Assembly: GCA_013334225.1 (NCBI GenBank)
Contig: JAAXXY010000002.1
Coordinates: forward strand, 2,084 to 66,083
DNA length: 64,000 nt
Direction of reading: 5' to 3'
DNA from: Chlorobiaceae bacterium
GTDB lineage: Bacteria; Bacteroidota; Chlorobiia; Chlorobiales; Chlorobiaceae
In this document: positions 35,981 to 45,258 of the stretch, in pieces
Layout of the letters: the number at the start of each line of letters is the position of its first letter
Position numbering within the stretch: position 1 is the stretch's first letter
Translations under genes and position numbers: made by a program
The notes under the pieces: model-generated
Seen by the model: the letters and a program-made list of their open reading frames with translations, nothing else
Databases searched by the model: none
Told to the model about the DNA's origin: nothing

Positions 35981-36973
35981 ATGACTATGACTGCTGCAAA
36001 GCAAAACTTCAATTACCAGAGAATAATAGCGGTAACCGGTGTCCTTCTCTTCGTTGTCAAACTGCTTGCCTGGTATGTGACCCATTCAGTGGCAATTCTC
36101 ACCGATGCCCTTGAAAGTACCGTCAATGTCACCAGCGCTTTTATCGGCCTTTACAGTCTTTATGTTTCGGCTAAGCCCAAAGATTCCAGCCATCCCTATG
36201 GGCATGGGAAGATCGAGTTCATATCGGCGGCAATCGAGGGAACGATGATATCCGGAGCTGGGGTGCTGATTATTGTCGAGGCCGTAAAAAACATTGGCAA
36301 TCCCCATCCGATAGCAAAACTTGATTATGGTATCATTCTGGTCAGCCTGACGGCAATTGTCAATTACGTTATCGGAGAAATCGCCATCAGAAAAGGGAGG
36401 AAAAACAGCTCTCTCGCACTTGTCGCCAGCGGAAAGCACCTCCAAGCGGATACCTATTCGACCATCGGTATCATTATTGGCCTCATACTATTGTTAGTGA
36501 CGAAATTGGCTTGGCTTGACAGCGCAGTCGCCCTCCTGTTCGCATTGCTGATTGTTTATACGGGTTTCAAAATTATCAGGGATTCACTCAAAGGGATCAT
36601 GGATGAGGCTGATGAAGAACTGCTGAAAAATATGGTCGAGGCATTGCAGGAAAAGAGAGGTGAAAACTGGATAGATCTTCACAACACCAGAATCATAAAG
36701 TACGGTAGCACCCTGCATATCGACTGTCATTTGACTGTTCCCTGGTATCTCAATGTTCATGATGCCCACAATGAAATTGACACACTTACCAGGTTGGTCA
36801 GGGAGAAGTTCGGCAACGCTATTGAATTGTCAGTGCATACAGATGGCTGCCTTGATTATTCCTGTGAGATTTGCAGCAAGAAGGATTGTCCTGAAAGGAA
36901 AACGGATTTCAGAAGATCAATAGAATGGACTGTAAAAAATATTTCAGATGATCAGAAGCACAGATTGCTGTAA
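35981..36973 (+). CDS. Cation diffusion facilitator (CDF) family efflux transporter
   Basis: A 330-residue membrane protein with six predicted helices followed by a C-terminal cytosolic domain. The HPYGHGKIEF loop after the third helix and the HLQADTYSTIG motif in the fifth are the family signature. In the second helix the usual His/Asp metal ligands appear as LTDALESTVNV (Glu, Asn), so the specificity may be altered. The tail ends with clustered Cys (CLDYSCEICSKKDC), which may bind metal. Likely exports Zn, Fe or another divalent metal. The start is placed at the ATG with AGGA a little upstream. Confidence 0.88.
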   Translation: MTMTAAKQNFNYQRIIAVTGVLLFVVKLLAWYVTHSVAILTDALESTVNVTSAFIGLYSLYVSAKPKDSSHPYGHGKIEFISAAIEGTMISGAGVLIIVEAVKNIGNPHPIAKLDYGIILVSLTAIVNYVIGEIAIRKGRKNSSLALVASGKHLQADTYSTIGIIIGLILLLVTKLAWLDSAVALLFALLIVYTGFKIIRDSLKGIMDEADEELLKNMVEALQEKRGENWIDLHNTRIIKYGSTLHIDCHLTVPWYLNVHDAHNEIDTLTRLVREKFGNAIELSVHTDGCLDYSCEICSKKDCPERKTDFRRSIEWTVKNISDDQKHRLL

Positions 36974-37025
36974 CGCTATACCCTTTTTTATAATATTATA
37001 GCTTCATATTCAAACTGAATTTACA

Positions 37026-37436
37026 ATGAAACATTTATGCCAATTATTTGTCTTCGTCAGCTTTGTAATCATGACCGCAGGAATTTCAGCTTGTGGCAAT
37101 AACCCGACTGATACACAAAAAACAGTACTCGAGAATGGTTCCAAGATAGGGGCAGCCATAGTGGATAGTTCTGTCGCACAATGGAACAAGGCGATAGCAT
37201 TTAATCCGCAATCAGCGCAAGCCTATTCTGGCCGAGGTGCATTTAAATACGCAAAAGGGGATAAACAAGGTGCAATCGAAGATTTCACGAAAGCGATTCA
37301 AATCGACCCGAACTCGATCACTGCTCATTCCGGACGTGGTGCTGCCAGATTTACGGTTGGAGATATAACCGGAGCAATTGGAGATTTTATCAATATGGCA
37401 AGGCTTTCGTTCTTTTCACGTTCAGGCAACGGATAA
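37026..37436 (+). CDS. Small TPR-repeat lipoprotein
   Basis: A 136-residue protein with a lipobox signal peptide (MTAGISACGNN), so it is anchored in the periplasm. Two or three TPR-like repeats follow (AFNPQSAQAYSGRGAFKYAKGD, split across helices), mediating protein contacts. The last repeat ends abruptly in FFSRSGNG, which may reflect truncation by a frameshift. The partner is unknown. Confidence 0.7.
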   Translation: MKHLCQLFVFVSFVIMTAGISACGNNPTDTQKTVLENGSKIGAAIVDSSVAQWNKAIAFNPQSAQAYSGRGAFKYAKGDKQGAIEDFTKAIQIDPNSITAHSGRGAARFTVGDITGAIGDFINMARLSFFSRSGNG

Positions 37437-37455
37437 GCTTTTAATCAGGGGTCTA

Positions 37456-38181
37456 TTACATCCGGAAATGGTGTGTAAGTGTCATTATTCCAACAAAAAA
37501 AATCAATACTAAAACAATTTTTCTGAAATTTTCTTGTGATATCCTCATCAACAAGAGCTTTCCGATAAAAGAACCAGCAAAAGCAATTATAATCAATCCT
37601 GGTATGTAAAGATAATATTGAGAATTAAGGAAATTGTTCTGAAGATAAATTCCCATTCTGCTGCAATCGACACCAAAATCAATCGCTGCTGATGTTGCGA
37701 CAAATGTGCTTTTTTCAAGATTGAAAGCAGCAAGAGTCAATCCGCGCAAAGCACCACCTGTTCCTATAAGTCCGGTAAAAAAGCCTGAAATCCCTCCCCC
37801 GATCATAGCTTTTGGATTACTGGGTGAAATACTGGTTCGGGGTAAAATAAACAGCACAATGCTGAAGAAAACAAGAAAAATACCGAGAGTAAGGTCAAGA
37901 TACTTGAAGTTCGCAATCGAACTCAGATAAGCTCCTAAAATAACAAAGGTGATACTTGGAATACCTATCAGAAAAAAAAGAGGAAAGTTAACCTTTCTTC
38001 TGAAGAGAAGAATTTTTGCTGTATTGCTGAAAACGTGCAGAATACTGGTAAGGGCCAATACTGTTTGAAATTTGAAAAAGAAACCGGCTATCGGTACAAA
38101 AAAAAGTGATGAACCAAAACCACCAACTGTTCCGATAATTTCAGACAGAAAGGCAACAAGGTAAAACAGTAAGTGGCTCAT
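37456..38181 (-). CDS. TauE/SafE-family sulfite/sulfonate exporter
   Basis: A 241-residue membrane protein with about eight helices arranged as two TauE-like halves (SEIIGTVGGFGSSLF near the start and SGFFTGLIGTGGALRG in the second half; the GGxGGS-like turns are typical). Such proteins export sulfite, sulfonates or related organic anions. The ATG at 38181 starts at the signal-like first helix; an upstream TTG is less likely. It is alone on the minus strand, convergent with the TPR gene. Confidence 0.85.
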   Translation of the reverse strand: MSHLLFYLVAFLSEIIGTVGGFGSSLFFVPIAGFFFKFQTVLALTSILHVFSNTAKILLFRRKVNFPLFFLIGIPSITFVILGAYLSSIANFKYLDLTLGIFLVFFSIVLFILPRTSISPSNPKAMIGGGISGFFTGLIGTGGALRGLTLAAFNLEKSTFVATSAAIDFGVDCSRMGIYLQNNFLNSQYYLYIPGLIIIAFAGSFIGKLLLMRISQENFRKIVLVLIFFVGIMTLTHHFRM

Positions 38182-38767
38182 AAACGAGTGACTGTCAGTT
38201 CCTGACAAGATCAATTATAAAAAGCACTTGAAATCATAAATGCAAGAAATCAGACTTGAGTTTCAAATAAGTTTATATTATCAAGGAGGTTTATTTTTGT
38301 TAATATCACGTCAAAAGAAGCGGCATATTTCGCCGGAGTCAGTCCGACCAAAGCAGAACTATGAGGGTAGTTTGTATCGTAATCAATTCTCCATGGTGTG
38401 ATGATTTCCCTTTTATGTTCAAATGGTCAAAAAACCCTTTGTCATTAAGACATACTTCCCGCACCGAACCGTCCGATTGAATCTGTCAATAAAATTCAGC
38501 AAGTTCAAGCGTTAACAGTAAAATGTTATAAACAAAGAAAATATTAAGGAACATTTAAGTTTCCCTTAATGAAGCTTTAAGGCATTTGTAGTTAAAATAA
38601 ACCATAAGATCAGAGCATGTCTTTTTCTGAGTTCCGTAGTTCCAGGTTGTACCCCCTTTTTTTTTTTACAGTATTTAACAATTGTTATTATCCGAAGGCA
38701 CCATATCCCTTGGTTGATAACAGGCGGTTGTATCTCGGTAACAATTCATCAAACAAACCTGATATAT
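38182..38767. other. Non-coding stretch upstream of the tlpA module
   Basis: About 590 bases. It contains the strong Shine-Dalgarno AAGGAGG (38283-38289), 7 bases ahead of a 34-codon open frame (TTG at 38297), and the palindrome TTAACAATTGTTATT at 38675-38689. No other gene is supported. Confidence 0.4.
38675..38689 (+). promoter_or_regulatory. Candidate operator upstream of module copy 1
   Basis: TTAACAATTGTTATT contains the perfect 12-bp palindrome TAACAATTGTTA, about 80 bases upstream of tlpA. The same 15-mer lies in reverse orientation ahead of module copy 2, and close variants lie ahead of cyc2. Confidence 0.5.
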
Positions 38768-39283
38768 ATGACAATCAAAGCAAGAAAGAATACCAGGGGA
38801 CTGATTGCAGCGGCTCTCTTTTGCCTGAGCATGTACAGCAATGCATTTGCGCTCAATGCGGGAAGTCCGGCACCTGATTTTGAACTGCCGGGACCGAAAG
38901 GGGCCGTCAAACTTTCAAGTACGTCAGGTTCGGTGGTTTATCTCGATTTCTGGGCATCATGGTGCGGGCCGTGCAGGCAGTCGTTTCCCTGGATGAACTC
39001 GATTCAGGAGAAATACCGCTCACAGGGGCTTAAGGTGATAGGAGTGAATCTCGATTCTAAAAATGAAGACGTGCAGAAATTTCTCGCTCAGCTTCCGGCA
39101 CAATTCACGGTAGCCTTCGATGCGAAAGGGGCAACTCCCCAGATCTACGGTGTCAAGGGAATGCCGACCAGTTTTCTTATCGGAAGGGATGGCAGGATTA
39201 TCTCACAGCATTCAGGTTTTAAAGAGAGTGACCGTGAAACCATCGAACAACAGATCAAGACGGCTCTGGAGGCAAAGAAATGA
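38768..39283 (+). CDS. tlpA: TlpA-like thioredoxin-fold protein
   Basis: A 171-residue periplasmic protein with a signal peptide (LIAAALFCLSMYSNAFA) and the active-site CxxC in FWASWCGPCRQSFPW near residue 73, in a thioredoxin fold of about 140 residues (GVKGMPTSFLIGRDGRI holds the cis-Pro). It is the first gene of module copy 1; its stop overlaps the next start (ATGA). It should pass reducing power from the nearby DsbD to a periplasmic client. Complete here; only a 3' fragment remains in copy 2. Confidence 0.93.
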   Translation: MTIKARKNTRGLIAAALFCLSMYSNAFALNAGSPAPDFELPGPKGAVKLSSTSGSVVYLDFWASWCGPCRQSFPWMNSIQEKYRSQGLKVIGVNLDSKNEDVQKFLAQLPAQFTVAFDAKGATPQIYGVKGMPTSFLIGRDGRIISQHSGFKESDRETIEQQIKTALEAKK

Positions 39284-39510
39284 AAAAACATGTTTTGCTC
39301 AATCCTCTGCATGCAATCCTGTTGCTGATCATACTTGCTTTATCAGGCTGTTCGACAGTTCAGCCATGGGAAAAGGGAACGCTGGCCCGGCCGGAAATGA
39401 CCTTCGAGGGTGATCCGCTCGATACGAAATACACTGAGCATATCTACAGCAGTAAAGAGGGGGCATCCGGTGGAGCTGGTGTAGGTGGCGGCGGCTGCGG
39501 TTGCAATTAA
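39280..39510 (+). CDS. DUF4266 lipoprotein with CGC tail, copy 1
   Basis: A 76-residue lipoprotein: the lipobox LALSGC (Cys23) follows a hydrophobic leader, then TVQPWEKGTLARPEMTF, and the chain ends in a Gly-rich stretch with the last residues GGGGCGCN. The Cys-Gly-Cys tail is shared with copy 2 and is the most striking feature; it could bind a metal, be oxidised by the thiol-disulfide partners, or be modified. The start overlaps the tlpA stop. The domain is of unknown function, here next to a DUF3570 barrel. About 90% identical to copy 2. Confidence 0.85.
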   Translation: MKKHVLLNPLHAILLLIILALSGCSTVQPWEKGTLARPEMTFEGDPLDTKYTEHIYSSKEGASGGAGVGGGGCGCN

Positions 39511-39537
39511 CGAAACATTAATTTTCATGATACTCCA

Positions 39538-40656
39538 ATGATATCGATCCCGATAAAAAAAGCGACAGCAACAGGAGCGGTTCTATTCGCTGCAGCACTT
39601 GCCCTGCCTTTCCAGAATTCCGCTTTTGCGGAAGCAGCTCCCGAGCGCAGCATCATTGCCTTCAAATATCTCAACTATCAGGACTACCAGCCCGATAAGG
39701 ACCGGATAGGTGTCAATGCATTCACGGTTATGGGTATGGTGCCGATAGCGGGTCAATGGTCAATAAGCACAACATACACCAATGATTCGGTCTCTGGAGC
39801 CTCTCCCCATCATCATTCAAGCGTTTCAGGCGCGTCGAAAATAAAGGAACACCGGCAGGCTGTCGATCTTGGCCTTACCCGTTATTTTCATCGGGGAAGT
39901 ATAACCGTGGGCGGCAGTTATTCAAGTGAAAACGATTATGTTTCACGCAGCTATTCGGCCCAGGGAAGCATAATGACAGAGGATAAAAATACAACCTTCA
40001 CGCTTGGGGGAAGTTATACTACGGATACGATCAGTCCTTCCAACGACAAGCCCAATTCATACGACAAGAAGGGGGTTGCCGCCCTTGCAGGTGTTACTCA
40101 GGTACTGACAAAGAATGATATCGTACAGTTGAATCTCGGCTATTCAAACGGCTGGGGTTATTTTTCGGATCCCTACAAGCTATATGATGAAAGGCCGGAC
40201 AACCGGAATACCAGGACAATCATGGCCCGTTGGAACCACCATTTCGACGGAAGTGACGGAACAGGCAGGATCTCGTACCGTTACTACACCGATTCATTCG
40301 GGATCGACGCCCATACGATCGGTCTTGAATATGTTCAGCCCCTTTCGAATGGCTGGACGGTGACGCCTTCGGCGAGATACCATTCACAGACGGCGGCATA
40401 CTTCTATCAGCCCGATATGCCTCCTCCCGGGCCGCCGCCAATCCCGCCGATTTCACTTGACCAGCGTCTCTCGGCTTTCGGAGCACTGACACTCGGTATC
40501 AAAGTTGAAAAACAGGTTGCGAAGGATTGGCTGTTCGATGTCAAATACGATTACTATCAGCAGCGTCCTGAATGGTGTCTGACGGGCAAGGGTGATAAAG
40601 GTCTGGATCCGTTCTTCTTCAGAAGCATTCAGGTCGGTGTTTCAAAGAAAATATAG
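39538..40656 (+). CDS. DUF3570 outer-membrane barrel with flavinylation motif, copy 1
   Basis: A 372-residue exported protein with a signal peptide (cleavage near AFAEA) and alternating beta strands typical of an outer-membrane barrel. Residues 83-89 read DSVSGAS and 94-100 read SSVSGAS; the first fits the ApbE target pattern D-x-x-(S/T)-G-A-(S/T), where FMN is joined to the last Ser or Thr. A Pro- and Gly-rich loop (PPPGPPPIPP) lies near residue 300. The second copy has the same motifs at the same place. There is no apbE beside this copy, so modification would rely on the other locus. Function unknown. Confidence 0.82.
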   Translation: MISIPIKKATATGAVLFAAALALPFQNSAFAEAAPERSIIAFKYLNYQDYQPDKDRIGVNAFTVMGMVPIAGQWSISTTYTNDSVSGASPHHHSSVSGASKIKEHRQAVDLGLTRYFHRGSITVGGSYSSENDYVSRSYSAQGSIMTEDKNTTFTLGGSYTTDTISPSNDKPNSYDKKGVAALAGVTQVLTKNDIVQLNLGYSNGWGYFSDPYKLYDERPDNRNTRTIMARWNHHFDGSDGTGRISYRYYTDSFGIDAHTIGLEYVQPLSNGWTVTPSARYHSQTAAYFYQPDMPPPGPPPIPPISLDQRLSAFGALTLGIKVEKQVAKDWLFDVKYDYYQQRPEWCLTGKGDKGLDPFFFRSIQVGVSKKI

Positions 40657-40818
40657 CTGCTCCCCCGTGTAGCTATACACCGCCAAGCTCATTTCTTTCC
40701 ATGCCGCCGGGCTTGCCGAGAAGACCTTGCGTCATGGAAAGCTTACGGGATTAACCCGCTGGCAGTTCTTGTCCATTTTTTTTCGAACTGATGATAATAA
40801 ATAACAATAGCGATTAAA

Positions 40819-42687
40819 CACAGAAACTGAGCAGCCATGACAACCATGAGGGAGAAGAATATGTATTGCAGGGGAACGGTGATGACGATAACCGTAATGA
40901 TCATGCTTCTGCTGCTGCAATTCGGCAGCGCGTTCGGAGCGGACTTTCTCGATCCGGAACAGGCATTCAGGGTGAAGGCGGAACTGGGAGCGAACCGCTC
41001 TGTTACGCTGCACTGGGATATCGCCAAAGGGTACAAGCTCTACCGTGACCGGGTGAAGGTCAGTGTCGGGAAGGGCAGTGCGAAGTTGCAGGAGCCGGTA
41101 TTGCCGAAAGGCATCACGATAACGGACCCGTCAACGAATGAAAAATTCGAGATCTATCACGACCGTCTCGATGTCGCTGTTCCGGTGGCAAAAGCGGATG
41201 GCAGGTTCACCCTGAACGTCGAATATCAGGGGTGTGCGGAGGACGGGCTCTGCTACCCCCCGATAACGAAATCGTACGAGATCGATCCTGGCGTTCCTGG
41301 GGTGCTTGCCGCGGCAGGCGAACAGCAAACCGCTCCTGGCACGAGTGTTGCGGATGCGGCAAAAGCGGTCACTCCACCGGCAGCGGTATCGAGCGGTAAT
41401 ACAAATGTAAAAGGCGGGGGGGAAAACGATCTCTCCCTGGCGAAAGCGACGCTCGCGGGCGGGAGCCTCTGGAAAATCTCGATAGCGTTCCTGTTCTTCG
41501 GTCTGCTGCTGTCGTTCACCCCGTGTGTACTTCCGATGATCCCGATCCTCTCGTCGATCATCGTTGGCGAGGGTGAGGTCACCCGCAGGCGCAGTTTTCT
41601 GATGGCCGTAGCATACTGCCTCGGCATGTCGCTGGTCTATACGTCGCTTGGCGTCGCGGCTGGCCTTGCCGGAGAGGGGCTTTCGGGTGCCTTGCAGAAA
41701 CCCTGGGTGCTTGTGCTGTTTGCCCTGCTGCTCGTGCTGCTTTCGCTCTCGATGTTCGATGTCTACCAGCTGCAGATGCCTGCAGCGATCCAGAACCGGC
41801 TGAACCAGGCATCTGGAAAACAGAAGGGGGGCAAATTCATCGGAGTGTTCGTGATGGGTTCGCTGTCGGCTCTTATCGTAGGCCCCTGTGTGGCGGCGCC
41901 GCTTGCCGGGACGCTTGTCTATATCAGTCAGACGAAAGATGTGCTGATCGGCGGACTTGCCCTGTTTTCGATGGCGTTGGGTATGAGCGTTCCGCTTCTT
42001 CTTGTTGGACTTTCAGCGGGGAGCCTGCTTCCGAAAGCCGGAGGGTGGATGATCGGGGTGAAATATGTGTTCGGCCTGCTCCTGATAGCGGTAGCGGTCT
42101 GGATGGTGTCCCCTGTGCTGCCTGTGCAGGGCGTGATGCTGGTGTGGGGAGCATTTGCGATACTGTGCGCGGTATTTCTGAAAGTGTTCGAAAGCCATGC
42201 GGGCAAGTCCACGATCGGTCAGCGTTTCGGGAAGGCATTGGGACTGGTTCTGTTTGTGATCGGCATAGCGGAACTGGTTGGTGCGGCATCAGGGGGGAGC
42301 AATGCCCTGGAACCGCTCGGGCATCTGCAGGCGGGGAGAGGATCGGCCGGTGACAAGGCGCAGGGAGAGGGGATCGCGTTCAAAAGGATCAGCACCCCGG
42401 CAGAGCTCGACAAGGCGCTGCAGTCGGCTGACAGGCCGGTGATGCTGGACTTCTATGCGGACTGGTGTGTGGCGTGCAAGGAGATGGAGAAATTCACGCT
42501 GCATGATCCGAAGGTGAAGGCGGAGCTTGGCAAGCTGACGCTGCTGCAGGTCGATGTGACGTCGAACAGCGAAGATGCGCGGGCATTGATGAAACGGTTC
42601 GGGCTGTTCGGGCCCCCGGGCATCATATTCTTTGACAGGACAGGCAGGGAGATCCCTGACAGCAGGGTCATCGGCGTCATGGAGGCG
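40819..42687. repeat. Near-identical dsbD repeat, copy 1
   Basis: This 1869-base stretch matches 54142-56010 with a constant offset of 13,323 bases. I found two mismatches, at 42597 and 42657, both near the 3' end. It begins with CACAGAAACTGA, the last 12 bases (three codons plus stop) of apbE in the other copy, although apbE itself is absent here. Protein ends after the repeat differ but remain similar. Confidence 0.9.
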
Positions 42688-42735
42688 CCCCATTTTCTTA
42701 GCCATGTAGCAAAGACTTCGACCGGACAGATATAA
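40861..42735 (+). CDS. dsbD: Thiol:disulfide interchange protein DsbD, copy 1
   Basis: A 624-residue protein that carries electrons from cytoplasmic thioredoxin across the membrane to periplasmic thiol proteins. It has a signal peptide, an N-terminal domain with YQGCAEDGLCYPP (two redox Cys near residue 135), an eight-helix core with FTPCVLPMIP and VGPCVAAPLAG (the two membrane Cys), and a C-terminal thioredoxin-like domain with FYADWCVACKEME. The ATG at 40861 has GGGAG upstream; the ATG at 40837 is an alternative. It ends in a PHFLSHVAKTSTGQI tail that differs from copy 2. Confidence 0.93.
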   Translation: MYCRGTVMTITVMIMLLLLQFGSAFGADFLDPEQAFRVKAELGANRSVTLHWDIAKGYKLYRDRVKVSVGKGSAKLQEPVLPKGITITDPSTNEKFEIYHDRLDVAVPVAKADGRFTLNVEYQGCAEDGLCYPPITKSYEIDPGVPGVLAAAGEQQTAPGTSVADAAKAVTPPAAVSSGNTNVKGGGENDLSLAKATLAGGSLWKISIAFLFFGLLLSFTPCVLPMIPILSSIIVGEGEVTRRRSFLMAVAYCLGMSLVYTSLGVAAGLAGEGLSGALQKPWVLVLFALLLVLLSLSMFDVYQLQMPAAIQNRLNQASGKQKGGKFIGVFVMGSLSALIVGPCVAAPLAGTLVYISQTKDVLIGGLALFSMALGMSVPLLLVGLSAGSLLPKAGGWMIGVKYVFGLLLIAVAVWMVSPVLPVQGVMLVWGAFAILCAVFLKVFESHAGKSTIGQRFGKALGLVLFVIGIAELVGAASGGSNALEPLGHLQAGRGSAGDKAQGEGIAFKRISTPAELDKALQSADRPVMLDFYADWCVACKEMEKFTLHDPKVKAELGKLTLLQVDVTSNSEDARALMKRFGLFGPPGIIFFDRTGREIPDSRVIGVMEAPHFLSHVAKTSTGQI

Positions 42736-42767
42736 AGACAATCACTTAATGACAAGGAGAGAACATT

Positions 42768-45251
42768 ATGGCTACGTACAATTACACTGGCACAACCGGA
42801 GCGGATTCAGTCAGCTTGCTCAATTTCTACAACGACAAGCCTCCAGGCGGGGATGTCATCAATATCAATGGTCTTGACGGGAACGATACGTTTTACCTGA
42901 ACAGCAACGGTAAAACCTCTTACAATACACCATTTCAAAGCGCCGGGTTCACTGTTTCTCCGGTAAACGCGAGTGGTGTAATAGTTGTCACTGGTGCAAG
43001 TACCGGCGGAACAAAATTCACGTTCAATCTGACCAGTGTCGAAACACTGGTATTCGCTGACAAGACTGTAACCCTGTCGTATCTTTCAGCGGATACCATC
43101 GCTCCGACGGTGACCACCTTCAGTCCGGCCGATGCCGCGACCGGCATAGCTATAGGAAGCAATATCGTGCTGACGTTCAGCGAGGCTATCCAGAAAGGCA
43201 CAACCGGCACGATAACCATTCACAGCGGTTCTGCAACGGGAACGGTCGTTGAAAGTTATGCGGCCACGAATACAACGAACCTGACGGTTTCCGGCAATAC
43301 GCTGACAATCAATCCGACGGCCAATCTTGCAAATGGGACGCAGTATTTCGTGACGATCGATTCCGGAGCGGTCAAGGACCTTGCCGGCAACAATTATGCT
43401 GGCACGACAACGTATGACTTTACCACGCTACCTGATACCATCGCTCCGACAGTGAGCACCTTCAGTCCGGCCGATGCTGCGACCGGTGTAGCTATAGGAA
43501 GCAATATCGTGCTGACGTTCAGTGAAGCTATCCAGAAAGGCACAACCGGCACGATAACCATTCACAGCGGTTCTGCAACGGGAACGGTCGTTGAAAGTTA
43601 TGCGGCCACGAATACGACGAACCTGACGGTTTCCGGCAATACGCTTACAATCAACCCGACGGCCGATCTTGCATACGGGACGCAGTATTTCGTCACGATC
43701 GATCCGGGTGCGGTCAAGGACCTTGCCGGCAACAATTACACAGGCACGACGACCTATGACTTTACCACGGCGGCAGCGCCCGATACCACTGCTCCGACAG
43801 TGACCACCTACAGTCCGGCCGATGCCGCAACCGGCATAGCTATAGGAAGCAATATCGTGCTGACGTTCAGCGAGGCTATCCAGAAAGGCACAACCGGCAC
43901 GATAGCCATTCACAGCGGCTCTGCAGGCGGTACGGTCGTTGAAAGCTATGCGGCTGCGAATACTGCGAACCTTTCGGTGTCCGGCAATACGCTGACGATC
44001 AATCCGACGGCCGATCTTGCAAACGGGACGCAGTATTTCGTCACGATCGATCCGGGTGCGGTCAAGGATCTTGCAGGCAACAATTATGCAGGCACGACGA
44101 CCTATGACTTTACCACGCTACCTGATACCATCGCTCCGACAGTGAGCACCTTCAGTCCGGCCGATGCCGCAACCGGCGTAGCTATAGGAAGCAATATCGT
44201 GCTGACGTTCAGTGAAGCGATACAGCAGGGTACGACGGGGACGATAGCCATTCACAGCGGATCGGCAGGCGGTGCGGTTCTTGAAAGTTATGCGGCCACG
44301 AATACGTCGAACCTGTCGGTGTCCGGCAATACGCTGACGATCAACCCGACGGCCAGTCTTGCATACGGGACGCAGTATTTCGTCACGATCGATTCTGGTG
44401 CGGTCAAGGATCTTGCGGGCAACAACTATGCAGGTACCACGACATATGATTTTACTACGGCAGCAGCGCCCGATACCACCGCTCCGACAGTGACCACCTT
44501 CAGTCCGGCCGATGCCGCAACCGGCATAGCTATAGGAAGCAATATCGTGCTGACGTTCAGCGAGGCGATCCAGCAGGGCGCGACGGGGACGATAGCCATT
44601 CACAGCGGGTCGGCAGGCGGTGCGGTTCTTGAAAGCTATGCAGCCACGAACACGACGAACCTGTCTGTGTCCGGCAATACGCTGACGATCAACCCGACGT
44701 CCACTCTGGCATACGGGACGCAGTATTTCGTGACGATCGATTCGGGATCGATCAGGGATGTCGCGGGCAACAACTATGCAGGCACGACGACCTATGACTT
44801 TACCACGCTCCCAGACACCGCCCCCCCGACAGTGACGACCTTCAGTCCGTCCGATGCGGCGACCGGAATCGATGTCGGAAGCAATATCGTACTGACATTC
44901 AGTGAAGCGATACAGAAAGGAGCAGGCAAGATTGAAATCCACAGCGGTTCAGCATCCGGAACCCTTCTTGAAAGCTATGATGCTGCTTCCAACACAGCAA
45001 ACCTTTCGGTATCCGGCAATACACTGACGATCAATCCGACGGCCAATCTTGCGAACAGCACCCATTACTTTGTAGTCCTGGGCAACGCAAGCATCAAGGA
45101 CCTTGCCGGGAACAGTTATGCCGGTGCATCCGACTATGATTTCACCACGGCCGATCCTTACGCGGCAAGCGGTTCATCCGGCGGCGGAAGCTCAGTAGCC
45201 ATACTTGCAGGAGTTGGAGCACTGGGATTGCTCGCTTTTGTGGTTTTATAA
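42768..45251 (+). CDS. Giant Ig-like repeat protein, probable type I secretion substrate
   Basis: An 827-residue acidic, Thr/Ser/Asn-rich protein without a signal peptide. The first 100 residues contain a Ca-binding-like turn (LDGNDTFY) and a beta domain. Six Ig-like (Big_5/SbsA-type) repeats of about 114 residues follow, each starting APTVTTFSPADAATGIAIG-like and holding SNIVLTFSEAI and AGNNYAGTTTYDFTT. The end is a Gly/Ser linker (SGSSGGGSS) plus 18 hydrophobic residues. The T1SS genes follow directly, so it should be exported by that system to the cell surface as an adhesin or layer protein; inference. Confidence 0.85.
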   Translation: MATYNYTGTTGADSVSLLNFYNDKPPGGDVININGLDGNDTFYLNSNGKTSYNTPFQSAGFTVSPVNASGVIVVTGASTGGTKFTFNLTSVETLVFADKTVTLSYLSADTIAPTVTTFSPADAATGIAIGSNIVLTFSEAIQKGTTGTITIHSGSATGTVVESYAATNTTNLTVSGNTLTINPTANLANGTQYFVTIDSGAVKDLAGNNYAGTTTYDFTTLPDTIAPTVSTFSPADAATGVAIGSNIVLTFSEAIQKGTTGTITIHSGSATGTVVESYAATNTTNLTVSGNTLTINPTADLAYGTQYFVTIDPGAVKDLAGNNYTGTTTYDFTTAAAPDTTAPTVTTYSPADAATGIAIGSNIVLTFSEAIQKGTTGTIAIHSGSAGGTVVESYAAANTANLSVSGNTLTINPTADLANGTQYFVTIDPGAVKDLAGNNYAGTTTYDFTTLPDTIAPTVSTFSPADAATGVAIGSNIVLTFSEAIQQGTTGTIAIHSGSAGGAVLESYAATNTSNLSVSGNTLTINPTASLAYGTQYFVTIDSGAVKDLAGNNYAGTTTYDFTTAAAPDTTAPTVTTFSPADAATGIAIGSNIVLTFSEAIQQGATGTIAIHSGSAGGAVLESYAATNTTNLSVSGNTLTINPTSTLAYGTQYFVTIDSGSIRDVAGNNYAGTTTYDFTTLPDTAPPTVTTFSPSDAATGIDVGSNIVLTFSEAIQKGAGKIEIHSGSASGTLLESYDAASNTANLSVSGNTLTINPTANLANSTHYFVVLGNASIKDLAGNSYAGASDYDFTTADPYAASGSSGGGSSVAILAGVGALGLLAFVVL
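43092..45155. repeat. Six tandem Ig-like repeat units
   Basis: Units start at 43092, 43434, 43782, 44124, 44472 and 44814, so the spacing alternates 342, 348, 342, 348, 342 bases. The alternation comes from linkers LPDTIAP and AAAPDTTAP, showing that a two-unit block of 690 bases was copied. DNA identity between units is high. Confidence 0.9.
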
Positions 45252-45258
45252 CATGCCC

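Noticed and set aside
40819-42687. Insertion sequence as cause of the duplicated block
   Set aside because: No transposase gene, terminal inverted repeats or target duplication was seen at either edge.
44118-44942. 274-codon frame antisense to the Ig-repeat gene
   Set aside because: It is a byproduct of the repetitive DNA; the same shadow recurs once per repeat.
43092-45155. Possible CRISPR array from the tandem repeats
   Set aside because: Units of 342-348 bases are coding and contiguous, with no short repeats and unique spacers.
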